DNA of 22,379 bases, from the NCBI GenBank assembly GCA_000438255.1, contig FR901936.1, positions 4,940 to 27,318 on the forward strand, read 5' to 3'. This DNA is from Clostridium sp. CAG:389. GTDB taxonomy: Bacteria; Bacillota; Clostridia; TANB77; CAG-508. Below, piece after piece: positions 14,958-22,379 of this stretch (positions are counted from its first letter, which is position 1; each line of letters starts with the position of its first letter). The notes under the pieces are model-generated. The model was not told the origin of the DNA and did no database searches. It saw nothing but the letters and a program-made list of their open reading frames with translations. The position numbers and the translations under genes are program-made.

Positions 14958-17618
14958 TTAACTATGAACTATAACTTTTATTTTTTCATCTTTTTTATCC
15001 ACAACATTATTATTAAAATCCAATTTTTTCTGTAACTCAATAATCGGAACAGGCAAAAGAGAAATAGCAACAGTAATAATCCACTGAGTCAAATTCAAAG
15101 GAACAACCTCAAAAACAGAAGCAAAAGCAGGAACCACCACAACAATAGCCTGGACAAAAATACCTAAAACAAGACTTTCCACTAAATACTTATTCTCAAA
15201 AAGTCCAGCCTCAAAAATAGATCTCTCATTTTTAACATTAAAACTATGAATTAACTCCAAAAATCCAATAGCCAAAAATGCCATAGTTCTAGCAACTTCT
15301 AAACCATAATATTTATTACCAATACTGAATGCAACAAGTGTAAGAACACCAATCATAATTCCCTCAACAATAATCTTATTCCATAAACCATCTGCAAATA
15401 TTCCCTTTTTACTGTCAACAGGTTTTCTTTGCATTATATCTTTCTCAGGCTTTTCAAGTCCCAAAGCAATTGCTGGTAAAGAATCTGTAACCAAATTAAT
15501 CCATAACAATTGAATAGCAAGAAGTGGCGATTTTAGCCCTAGAACAAGTCCCATAAAAATTGTTACAATTTCTCCAATATTTGTTGCAATCAAAAAATGT
15601 ATTGCTTTTTTAATATTATCATAAATATTTCTTCCTTGTTTTACAGCCTCAACTATTGTAACAAAATTATCATCTGTAAGTATAATATCTGCCGCATTTT
15701 TAGCAACATCTGTACCATTTTTTCCCATAGCAATTCCAATATCAGCATTTTTCAAAGCAGGGCTATCATTTACACCATCACCTGTCATTGCAACAACTGC
15801 TCCATTACGTTGCCAAGCCTTTACAATTCTAACTTTATGTTCCGGAGTAACCCTTGCAAAAACCGAATATTTTTTTATATTTTTTTCCAATTGATTTTGT
15901 GTCATTTTATCAAGTTCTTGACCTGTTATAGCTAAATCCCTCTGTTCTAATATTCCCAAATCTTTTGCTATTGCTTTTGCTGTCTCTAAATGGTCACCTG
16001 TAATCATAACCGTTTTTATTCCTGAATTTTTACATACTTGAACCGCTTCTTTTACACCTTTTCTTGGAGGATCAATCATTCCAATCAAACCAACAAATGT
16101 CAAATTATTTTCAATACTCTGTGAATCTATTTTGCTTGGCAATACATCTAAGTCTTTATATGCCACAGCAATTACCCTTAAAGCTTTTTGTGCCATCTGC
16201 CTATTATCACTTTGAATTTTTAGATTTTCCAAACTTCTAATTTTAATATTATATTGATTTGTCATTTCACTTATAGTATCAATTTGCTTTGTACACTTTT
16301 GTAATAACACATCTGGTGCACCTTTTGTTATAACTCTATACTTATTACCTATTTTATGAATAGTAGTCATCATTTTTCTATTAGAATCAAAAGGAATTTC
16401 ATTAACTCTTGGCATAAAATTTTCTAATCTATTTTTTACACTCCCAATATTTATTCCTTCCTCTACAATAGCCTTTTCTGTTGGTTCTCCTGAAACTTTT
16501 GTAACATCATTTTCCACATTAACATCACAATCTGTGCATAATGTAGCCAATTCTATAATAAATTTTCTATTTTGACTTCTAACATCAACAACTTTCATTT
16601 TATTTTGTGTTAAAGTTCCTGTTTTATCAGAGCAAATAACACTACTACTTCCAAGAGTTTCAACAGCTGGCAATTTTCTAATTATACTATTCTTTTTTGC
16701 CATTTTTGTAACACCAATTGAAAGCATAATTGTAACAATTGCAGGTAGTCCTTCCGGAATTGCAGCAACTGCAAGTCCAACAGATGTCATAAACATCTCA
16801 ACAGGCTCTATATGTTTTATTAATCCCATAACAAAAATTATTACACATATTGCTAGACACGCTAATCCTAATATTTTACCAACTTCCCCTAACTTTTTCT
16901 GTAATGGTGTTTGCGGTGCCTCATCTTCTATGATCATATTAGCAATTTGTCCTACTTTTGTATTCATTCCGATGTCTGTAACAACCGCTTTTCCATGTCC
17001 ATTTACTGTTATACTAGCCATAAATGCCATATTTTTCATGTCTCCCAAAGGTGCATTTTTGCTACATAAAACATCAGCATCTTTTTCAGCCCCTTGTGTT
17101 TCTCCTGTTAATGATGATTCTTCTATTTTCAAGTTATGACTTTCTAAAATTCTACAATCAGCAGGTACAAAATTTCCTGCATCTAAAATTATGATGTCTC
17201 CTTTTACAAGTTCTTCTGCATTTATTTCTACTGTTTTTCCACTTCTTATTGTTTTTGCAAGTTGAGGAGTCATTTGTTTTAAGGCTTCTATTGATTTTTC
17301 TGCTTTTGACTCTTGAATTACTCCCATTAGTGCATTAAATACTACTATTCCTATGATTATTATTGAATCTACATAATCATTTTCTCCCTGCATTTTAGAT
17401 ACAACTGCTGATATTATTGATGCTATTATTAGTATGATTATCATAAAATCATTAAATTGTTTTATAAATTTTACTATAAAGCTTTCTTTCTTTTTTTCTT
17501 CTAACTTATTTTTTCCGTATTTTTCTTGTCTTTCTTTCACCTCTTTTTCTGTTAGTCCTTGTTTTTCATCTGTGTCTAATTGCCTTAACACTTCTTCTTT
17601 TCTTAGTGTTTGCCACAT
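14958..17618 (-). CDS. Calcium-transporting P-type ATPase (type IIA, SERCA/YloB-like)
   Basis: This 886-residue pump has all landmarks of a P2A ATPase: N-terminal cation-ATPase segment, TGET actuator motif at 171-174, VAAIPEGLPAIVTIML in M4 (PEGLP at 288-292), phosphorylation site CSDKTGTLTQNK with D331, nucleotide-binding KGAP at 432-435, DPPR at 516-519, TGDHLETAKA, and MTGDGVNDSPALK at 611-623. NLVTDSLPAIALGLE in M6 matches calcium pumps. About ten helices are predicted. It expels Ca2+ (possibly Mn2+) at ATP cost. The ATG at 17618 has AAGGAG eight bases upstream; an in-frame GTG at 17627 overlaps that site. It is divergent from ytaF. Codon endings shift from A to T/G over the last ~145 codons. 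Confidence 0.96.
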   Translation of the reverse strand: MWQTLRKEEVLRQLDTDEKQGLTEKEVKERQEKYGKNKLEEKKKESFIVKFIKQFNDFMIIILIIASIISAVVSKMQGENDYVDSIIIIGIVVFNALMGVIQESKAEKSIEALKQMTPQLAKTIRSGKTVEINAEELVKGDIIILDAGNFVPADCRILESHNLKIEESSLTGETQGAEKDADVLCSKNAPLGDMKNMAFMASITVNGHGKAVVTDIGMNTKVGQIANMIIEDEAPQTPLQKKLGEVGKILGLACLAICVIIFVMGLIKHIEPVEMFMTSVGLAVAAIPEGLPAIVTIMLSIGVTKMAKKNSIIRKLPAVETLGSSSVICSDKTGTLTQNKMKVVDVRSQNRKFIIELATLCTDCDVNVENDVTKVSGEPTEKAIVEEGINIGSVKNRLENFMPRVNEIPFDSNRKMMTTIHKIGNKYRVITKGAPDVLLQKCTKQIDTISEMTNQYNIKIRSLENLKIQSDNRQMAQKALRVIAVAYKDLDVLPSKIDSQSIENNLTFVGLIGMIDPPRKGVKEAVQVCKNSGIKTVMITGDHLETAKAIAKDLGILEQRDLAITGQELDKMTQNQLEKNIKKYSVFARVTPEHKVRIVKAWQRNGAVVAMTGDGVNDSPALKNADIGIAMGKNGTDVAKNAADIILTDDNFVTIVEAVKQGRNIYDNIKKAIHFLIATNIGEIVTIFMGLVLGLKSPLLAIQLLWINLVTDSLPAIALGLEKPEKDIMQRKPVDSKKGIFADGLWNKIIVEGIMIGVLTLVAFSIGNKYYGLEVARTMAFLAIGFLELIHSFNVKNERSIFEAGLFENKYLVESLVLGIFVQAIVVVVPAFASVFEVVPLNLTQWIITVAISLLPVPIIELQKKLDFNNNVVDKKDEKIKVIVHS

Positions 17619-17746
17619 AATATTCACTCCTTTTTCTTATGAATTGTAACTTTTTATAATTTATTAAAATATATGTGGCTTGTACTTTTTTATTACAAAG
17701 TAACATCAAAAATTTTTTGTCATATTATGTTGTAAGAGGTGTTATT

Positions 17747-18328
17747 ATGATAAATTCATTACTTTTAGCAATATCCAGTAGTATCGATTCACTTGGAATA
17801 GGTATTACATATGGAATAAAAAATACAAAAATATCTAAAATAGGAAAAATAATTTTATTTACAATATCACTCATGACTACATATATATCAATATTTTTTG
17901 GAAATATTATTCAATATATATTTCCAAAAGCATTTACTAATTTCATAGGTTGCTTAATATTAATTTGTATGGGAATATATATATGTTATCAAGCATTAAA
18001 AAAAGAGAAAGATTCACAAAATATATTCAATAGTCCAATATCTTCTGATTTAAATCATTCAAAAATTATTGAACCAAAAGAGGCTACATTTGTAGCAATT
18101 GCACTTTCTTTGGATAGTTTTTGCATTGGTATTTGTGGAGCAATAACTGATATAAATTTAACTTTATTTCCTTTTTTAGTAAGTATTTTACAACTAGCTT
18201 TTCTTAGTTTTGGAGCTTATTTAGGAATTCACATTAGAAATTTTTGCAAATTACCACAAAATGTATGGTCTGTTTTATCTGGAATATTATTAATTTTTAT
18301 AGGATTTTTTAAATTTGTTGCATTTTGA
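17747..18328 (+). CDS. ytaF: Sporulation membrane protein YtaF (MntP-like)
   Basis: This 193-residue protein has about six membrane helices in two pseudo-repeats, each beginning with a helix that carries a serine/aspartate motif: LLAISSSIDSLGIGITYG near residues 4-21 and AIALSLDSFCIGICGAI in the second half. This matches YtaF, a sporulation protein related to the manganese exporter MntP; transport activity is inferred from the family. The ATG at 17747 was chosen over an upstream in-frame start because AGAGGTG lies just before it and the protein then begins at the first helix. It is divergent from the calcium pump. The promoter of the next gene overlaps its last codons. No sigma-A promoter is convincing; a sporulation sigma factor is possible. 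Confidence 0.88.
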   Translation: MINSLLLAISSSIDSLGIGITYGIKNTKISKIGKIILFTISLMTTYISIFFGNIIQYIFPKAFTNFIGCLILICMGIYICYQALKKEKDSQNIFNSPISSDLNHSKIIEPKEATFVAIALSLDSFCIGICGAITDINLTLFPFLVSILQLAFLSFGAYLGIHIRNFCKLPQNVWSVLSGILLIFIGFFKFVAF

Positions 18329-18346
18329 ATTAATTTGTAGTATAAT
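18318..18346 (+). promoter_or_regulatory. Sigma-A promoter of the 77-aa orphan gene
   Basis: TTGCAT (18318-18323), 17 nt, perfect TATAAT (18341-18346). The -35 box lies inside the last codons of ytaF. The predicted start is near 18353, leaving a 25-nt leader. Confidence 0.8.
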
Positions 18347-18377
18347 GCTTGCATTAAACAACAGGAGGTAACACTTT

Positions 18378-18611
18378 ATGAGCAACAAATCTTTGACAAT
18401 AACTGATGAAAATGGTGTATATTTCACCATCACTGGTACAGAAGGCGCAATTATGTCTTTCTTAGAATGGGTCAATACGTATCATCGAGGAGATTACAAT
18501 GATTCCCAGAAATCTATTTTATGCAAAAATTCAAATGATGTAAAAGCATGCCATTTGCGGGCTATACGATCTAACCTGTATATATCTCAGTTTGCAAAGA
18601 AAAATTGCTAA
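18378..18611 (+). CDS. 77-residue orphan protein, function unknown
   Basis: I do not recognise this protein. It begins MSNKSLTITDENGVYFTITG, a likely beta hairpin, followed by a helix around GAIMSFLEWVNTYH, a polar stretch and a basic helical end. It has three cysteines (C49, C58, and C77 at the very C-terminus) and no signal peptide or membrane helix. AGGAGG (18363-18368) lies 9 nt before the ATG. The gene has its own promoter and a strong terminator. All three arginine codons are CGN and one leucine is CTG, whereas nearby genes use almost only AGA and TTA, which may point to a different origin. Expression signals make a real gene likely. Confidence 0.75.
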   Translation: MSNKSLTITDENGVYFTITGTEGAIMSFLEWVNTYHRGDYNDSQKSILCKNSNDVKACHLRAIRSNLYISQFAKKNC

Positions 18612-18648
18612 TTGCTAATGCTTAATATTTTATTAAGTATATTGTGTC

Positions 18649-18679
18649 AAAAAACCGAAATCACTTGATTCCGGTTTTT
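18649..18679. terminator. Bidirectional terminator between the 77-aa gene and smc
   Basis: ACCG (18654-18657) pairs with CGGT (18672-18675) and, after one A/C mismatch, AATC (18659-18662) with GATT (18667-18670) around a 4-nt loop. It has A-run and T-run flanks on both sides. It serves both the plus-strand orphan gene and smc. Confidence 0.9.
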
Positions 18680-18709
18680 ATTTTATATTCAATAAATTTA
18701 TTTTTTATT

Positions 18710-21700
18710 CTATTGTTTCAATTTCATAGACAACAACTTAGAAATACCACTCTCCTCCATAGTAACACCATAAACAGAATCAGCAGCCTCCATAGTACCC
18801 TTTCTATGAGTAATAACTAAAAATTGAGTATGTTCAGTAAACTTCTTCAAATAATCAGCATATCTAAACACATTTACATCATCAAGCGCTGCTTCAATTT
18901 CGTCCAATACGCAGAATGGTGCTGGATTTATTTTTAAGATTGCAAATAATAATGCAATTGCTGTAAATGCCTTTTCTCCACCTGAAAGAAGCATCATATT
19001 TTGTAATTTTTTTCCTGGTGGTTGTACAGTAATTTCAATTCCACACTCTAAAATATTTTCTTCATCTTCTAGCGTAAGTTCTGCTTTTCCTCCACCAAAT
19101 AACTCTGCAAATACTTCGCCAAAGTTTTTATTTATGACCTTAAATTTTTCTTTGAATTGTTCTTTCATAATTTGAGTCATATCTGAAATTACTTTTCTTA
19201 ATTTACTCATTGTATTTTCTAAATCTAAACGTTGTTCACTCATAAAATCATATCTATCTTTTAAATTTTTATATTCCTCTATTGCATTTATATTAACACT
19301 TCCAAGTTCTCTAATCTCGGTTCTTAAATTATTTACTCTTTTTTGTGTTAAAGCAACATTTTCAGGCTTTTGATATTGTTCTGCATTATTTGGTGTAAGT
19401 TCATATTCTTCCCACATTTTGTTAATAACGTCATTAATATCTTCATCGATTTTTGTTTTTTTAACATCTAATTTTACAAGTTGACCTTTCAAGTCTTCAA
19501 TTACTTTAAATTTAACAGTAATCTCATCTTCTTGTTTAGAAAGTTTTTCACTCTTTTGAGCTCTTTCCTTTTTCAATTCTTCAATTTTTGAACTACTACT
19601 ATTAACACTTTCTTTAACTTCCTCTATTTTTTGAAGGGTGTCTTGTATTGATTTTTCAAGTTCTTCATTGTCTTTTTTAATTTGTTCAATTTGTGCATTT
19701 TTATTTTCAATACTTGTATGTGCATTTTCTAACTCTTGATTAATTCTTTCTTGAATTTCCTGTATTGAAGCTTCACTCTCATCAAAAGATGATACAGAAA
19801 TTTTCAAATTTGTAATATCAAAATTCAAATCATCAATATATTTTTGGTCATCTTTATTAAGTTCTGCAAATCCATTAATAATTTTAGAAAGTTCTTCATT
19901 TTGTTCAATAATCTTATTTATTTCAACTTGTAAATCACCTTTTGTTGAAACAGCTTTCTCTTTTTGTTTTTCAAGATTTGCCTGCTCTTCTTTTAGCCTA
20001 TTTAAACGTTTTTCAAGTTTTTCAATATTTTCATTTATCGAAATAACTTTTTGCTTTTCAGTTGCATAAGTAATATCTATTTCTTGTAATTCTTTTTCAA
20101 GATTTGCAGATAACTCTAAAACACCTTCAATTGATTCTTCATATTCCTGTTTTTCGTCTTCTAATTTTTTGATTTTGACTTTTAGTTCATTTACTTCTTT
20201 TTCTAATTTTTCAATTTCTTTGCTTCTACCCAAAATATTAACAGTCTTTTTAGCAACAGAACCGCCAGTAATTGCACCAGATGGATTAATTAAATCACCT
20301 TCTGTTGTTACAATTCTAAATGTATAACCATTCTGTTTTGCAACTCTAATAGCAGTATCCATATTGTCAACAATTACAGTTCTACCAAGTAAATTCAAAA
20401 TAATTTGTTCATATTTTTTGTTATATTTTACAAGGTCTGATGCAATTCCAACAACACCACCCTCATTACCTTTTATTTTATCTAGTTTTCTACCTTTAAC
20501 AGATGAAATTGGTAAGAATGATGCTCTTCCCAAATTGTTTTTTCTTAAATGTTCAACTAATCTTTTTGCATCTGTTTCAGTCTCTGTTACAATGTTTTGA
20601 AGGCTTGCACCTAAACACATTTCGATTGCAGTTTGTAACTCATCTGGTACTTCAATAATATTAGCTAAAACACCATTCATACCTTTTCCAAGCTCTTTAA
20701 TATTTTCACAATCTTTAAGTAATGATTTAACACTTTTGATATATCCTTCTTTTTCTTTTTCGGTCTCTATCAAAAATTTTAATCTTGACTCTTTTATTCT
20801 CATTTCACTTGATAAAATATTTATATTACTTTCAAATGATTTGATTTTTTGATTTGCATCTTCTCTTTGTTTTGCAACTTCACTTAATGAATTTTGAGCC
20901 TTATTTTTCTTGTTCTCAATTTCATTAAATTGTTTAGCAATATCTTCTTTATTAAGACGTGTTGAATCCAACTCAGAAATTGTTGATTGCATTTCTTGTC
21001 TTATTTGTGCTTGCCTTTTCTCAAAATTTTGGTAATTTATATTTTGAGCATTTATTTCTGATTGAAGTTCATATTTTTTGTCTGTATTTTCTTCTACTGT
21101 ATGCTTGTATCCTTCAATTTCTAATTCTTTTGAAGATAATTTTTCTGTTAATTTATCTAGTTCTTCTTGTTTTTCATTTAGCTCTTTTTCAAATTTTTCT
21201 TTATTTTGTTTTAAATTATCTTTTTTAGCTTCTTTTTGTTCAATTTCTTCTTTTAATTCTTGAATTTTAGCATTTTGTTCATAAATTTCTTTTAGATATC
21301 TATCATTATTTTCATTATTATTTGCAATTCTAGTTTTAGCAACATTTATATCAGAATTTAATTGTTCAATTTGTTTTTGACTCTCAAAACCTATATTTGA
21401 CATATTTTCAATTGTCTCTGTAATCTCATCAATACTAGATTTCAACTCTTCTTTTAAGATTTTTATTCTTTCTAATCTTCCTTCTTCATCATTACATTGA
21501 GTCTGCATAACATCAATATCTTGAACAACTTTTTCTAGTTCTTGCTTATATTTTTCTATATTGTAAACAAATAAACCAATCTCAATACTTTTCAATTCTT
21601 CTCTCAAATTCAAATATTTTTTAGCTTTATCAGCTTGAATTTGTAATGGTTCTAAATTGCCTTCTATTTCAGTCAAAATATCATTGATTCTTAAAAGATT

Positions 21701-22258
21701 TAATTTTGTATGTTCTAGCTTTTTCTCTGATTCTTGTTTTCTTGTCCTATATTTAACAATCCCTGCCGCTTCTTCAAATATGTGTCTTCTATCTTCTGAT
21801 TTATTACTCAAAATTTCATCAATTTTTCCTTGTCCAATAATTGAATATCCATCTTTGCCTATACCAGTATCCATAAATAATTCTAATACATCTTTTAGTC
21901 TGCATGGAACCTTATTTATAAAATAACCTGTCTCTCCGCTTCTATAAATTTTTCTTGTAACAGTTACTTCCGTATATTCAATTGGTAATGCTCCATCAGA
22001 ATTATCAAATACCAAAGAGGCTTCTGCAAAGCCCAAAGATTTTCTATTTTGGGTTCCTGCAAATATGATATCCATTGATTTTGTTCCTCTTAATGATTTC
22101 ATACTTTGCTCTCCGAGTACCCACCTGATTGCATCTGATATATTACTTTTTCCTGACCCGTTTGGTCCTATTACTGTTGTTATTCCAGGCATTAGTTCTA
22201 ATATTGTTTTATCTGCAAAGGATTTAAATCCTTGTAATTCTAATCTTTTTAAATACAT
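18710..22258 (-). CDS. smc: Chromosome segregation ATPase SMC
   Basis: This complete 1182-residue SMC organises and compacts the chromosome with ScpA/ScpB. In order: N-terminal ATPase half with Walker A GPNGSGKSN at 31-39, Q-loop region YSIIGQGKIDEIL near 138-150, long coiled coil, hinge at about 520-668 (KGMNGVLANIIEVP through NPSGAITGGS), returning coiled coil, then signature LSGGEKAFTA from 1091 and Walker B CVLDEIEAALDD at 1116-1127. The ATG at 22258 (MYLKRLELQGFKSFADK) follows AAAAGGTG; the in-frame GTG at 22267 is part of that site. The last ~50 codons are almost all T- or G-ending, whereas the rest prefer A. No gene is seen in the 121 bp upstream to the window edge; downstream it ends at a terminator. 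Confidence 0.98.
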   Translation of the reverse strand: MYLKRLELQGFKSFADKTILELMPGITTVIGPNGSGKSNISDAIRWVLGEQSMKSLRGTKSMDIIFAGTQNRKSLGFAEASLVFDNSDGALPIEYTEVTVTRKIYRSGETGYFINKVPCRLKDVLELFMDTGIGKDGYSIIGQGKIDEILSNKSEDRRHIFEEAAGIVKYRTRKQESEKKLEHTKLNLLRINDILTEIEGNLEPLQIQADKAKKYLNLREELKSIEIGLFVYNIEKYKQELEKVVQDIDVMQTQCNDEEGRLERIKILKEELKSSIDEITETIENMSNIGFESQKQIEQLNSDINVAKTRIANNNENNDRYLKEIYEQNAKIQELKEEIEQKEAKKDNLKQNKEKFEKELNEKQEELDKLTEKLSSKELEIEGYKHTVEENTDKKYELQSEINAQNINYQNFEKRQAQIRQEMQSTISELDSTRLNKEDIAKQFNEIENKKNKAQNSLSEVAKQREDANQKIKSFESNINILSSEMRIKESRLKFLIETEKEKEGYIKSVKSLLKDCENIKELGKGMNGVLANIIEVPDELQTAIEMCLGASLQNIVTETETDAKRLVEHLRKNNLGRASFLPISSVKGRKLDKIKGNEGGVVGIASDLVKYNKKYEQIILNLLGRTVIVDNMDTAIRVAKQNGYTFRIVTTEGDLINPSGAITGGSVAKKTVNILGRSKEIEKLEKEVNELKVKIKKLEDEKQEYEESIEGVLELSANLEKELQEIDITYATEKQKVISINENIEKLEKRLNRLKEEQANLEKQKEKAVSTKGDLQVEINKIIEQNEELSKIINGFAELNKDDQKYIDDLNFDITNLKISVSSFDESEASIQEIQERINQELENAHTSIENKNAQIEQIKKDNEELEKSIQDTLQKIEEVKESVNSSSSKIEELKKERAQKSEKLSKQEDEITVKFKVIEDLKGQLVKLDVKKTKIDEDINDVINKMWEEYELTPNNAEQYQKPENVALTQKRVNNLRTEIRELGSVNINAIEEYKNLKDRYDFMSEQRLDLENTMSKLRKVISDMTQIMKEQFKEKFKVINKNFGEVFAELFGGGKAELTLEDEENILECGIEITVQPPGKKLQNMMLLSGGEKAFTAIALLFAILKINPAPFCVLDEIEAALDDVNVFRYADYLKKFTEHTQFLVITHRKGTMEAADSVYGVTMEESGISKLLSMKLKQ

Positions 22259-22379
22259 TTTTTTCACCTTTTACATTTTACTATATAAAAAGACAAAAAG
22301 CAAGAAATTTTTTGTTTGTTTGATATTAATCCTGGTTTTGTTACCGTTCAGTAAGAATTTTTTTATAGTATCGTTGCCT

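Noticed and set aside
15597..15935. 112-codon plus-strand open frame inside the calcium ATPase gene
   Set aside because: Antisense to a well-conserved region of the pump, low-complexity Ile/Asn/Cys-rich product and no ribosome site; a shadow frame.
17619..17627. GTG start three codons upstream for the calcium ATPase (and similar GTG/TTG starts for smc, rpsF and the BaiN-like gene)
   Set aside because: In each case the alternative codon is part of, or overlaps, the ribosome binding site of the following ATG, which gives the family-typical N-terminus.
22275..22303. Promoter-like TTGCTT-N17-TAAAAT just upstream of smc
   Set aside because: The start would fall on the ribosome binding site, leaving no usable leader; the -35 match is poor. 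The real promoter is probably outside the window.

Overview
The window is a dense, very AT-rich stretch of bacterial chromosome with standard stop codons and strong AGGAGG-type ribosome binding sites. Spo0A, a SipL-like SPOCS/LysM protein, YunB, YtaF and a SpoVB-family flippase point to an endospore-forming low-GC Firmicute. SipL in particular is known from Clostridia, so a member of the Clostridia, possibly an uncultivated gut lineage, is the best inference. There are no tRNA or rRNA genes, no CRISPR array and no recognisable transposase.

Layout from left to right. 1-1844 (minus): the start of an HU gene (cut by the edge) downstream of a SpoVB/MurJ-type flippase. 2038-3061 (plus): the rplM-rpsI operon, with a sigma-A promoter, a long leader hairpin and a terminator. 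3069-5264 (minus): a LytTR-domain regulator, a five-helix membrane protein with an outside domain, and dtd. 5376-5455: an 80-bp imperfect inverted repeat. 5456-8019 (minus): a V-ATPase-F-like small protein, sipL and yunB. 8161-8399 (plus): a 41-codon gene with its own promoter and terminator. 8418-12729 (minus): spo0A with its own promoter, then a ynbB-like / BaiN-like / YigZ-like operon. 12739-13719 (plus): a 279-aa orphan protein behind a promoter that carries a palindromic operator-like dyad. 13729-14917 (minus): rpsF-ssb-rpsR with a structured leader. 14958-17618 (minus): a Ca2+ P-type ATPase, divergent from ytaF (17747-18328, plus). 18318-18679 (plus): a 77-aa orphan gene with promoter and terminator. 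18710-22258 (minus): smc.

Most genes are core: translation, chromosome maintenance, and sporulation control, coat and envelope morphogenesis. The parts not explained by known housekeeping roles are the LytTR/membrane-protein pair, three self-contained plus-strand orphan cassettes set between conserved blocks, a lone V-ATPase-F-like protein next to sipL, and several strong non-terminator dyads (5376-5455, 9319-9345, 11381-11407, 12750-12772, 14858-14894). Several long genes also change wobble-base preference from A-ending near their 5' ends to T/G-ending near their 3' ends. I found no clear new defence or mobile system; the LytTR pair and the duplicated-domain orphan are the best candidates for undescribed biology.
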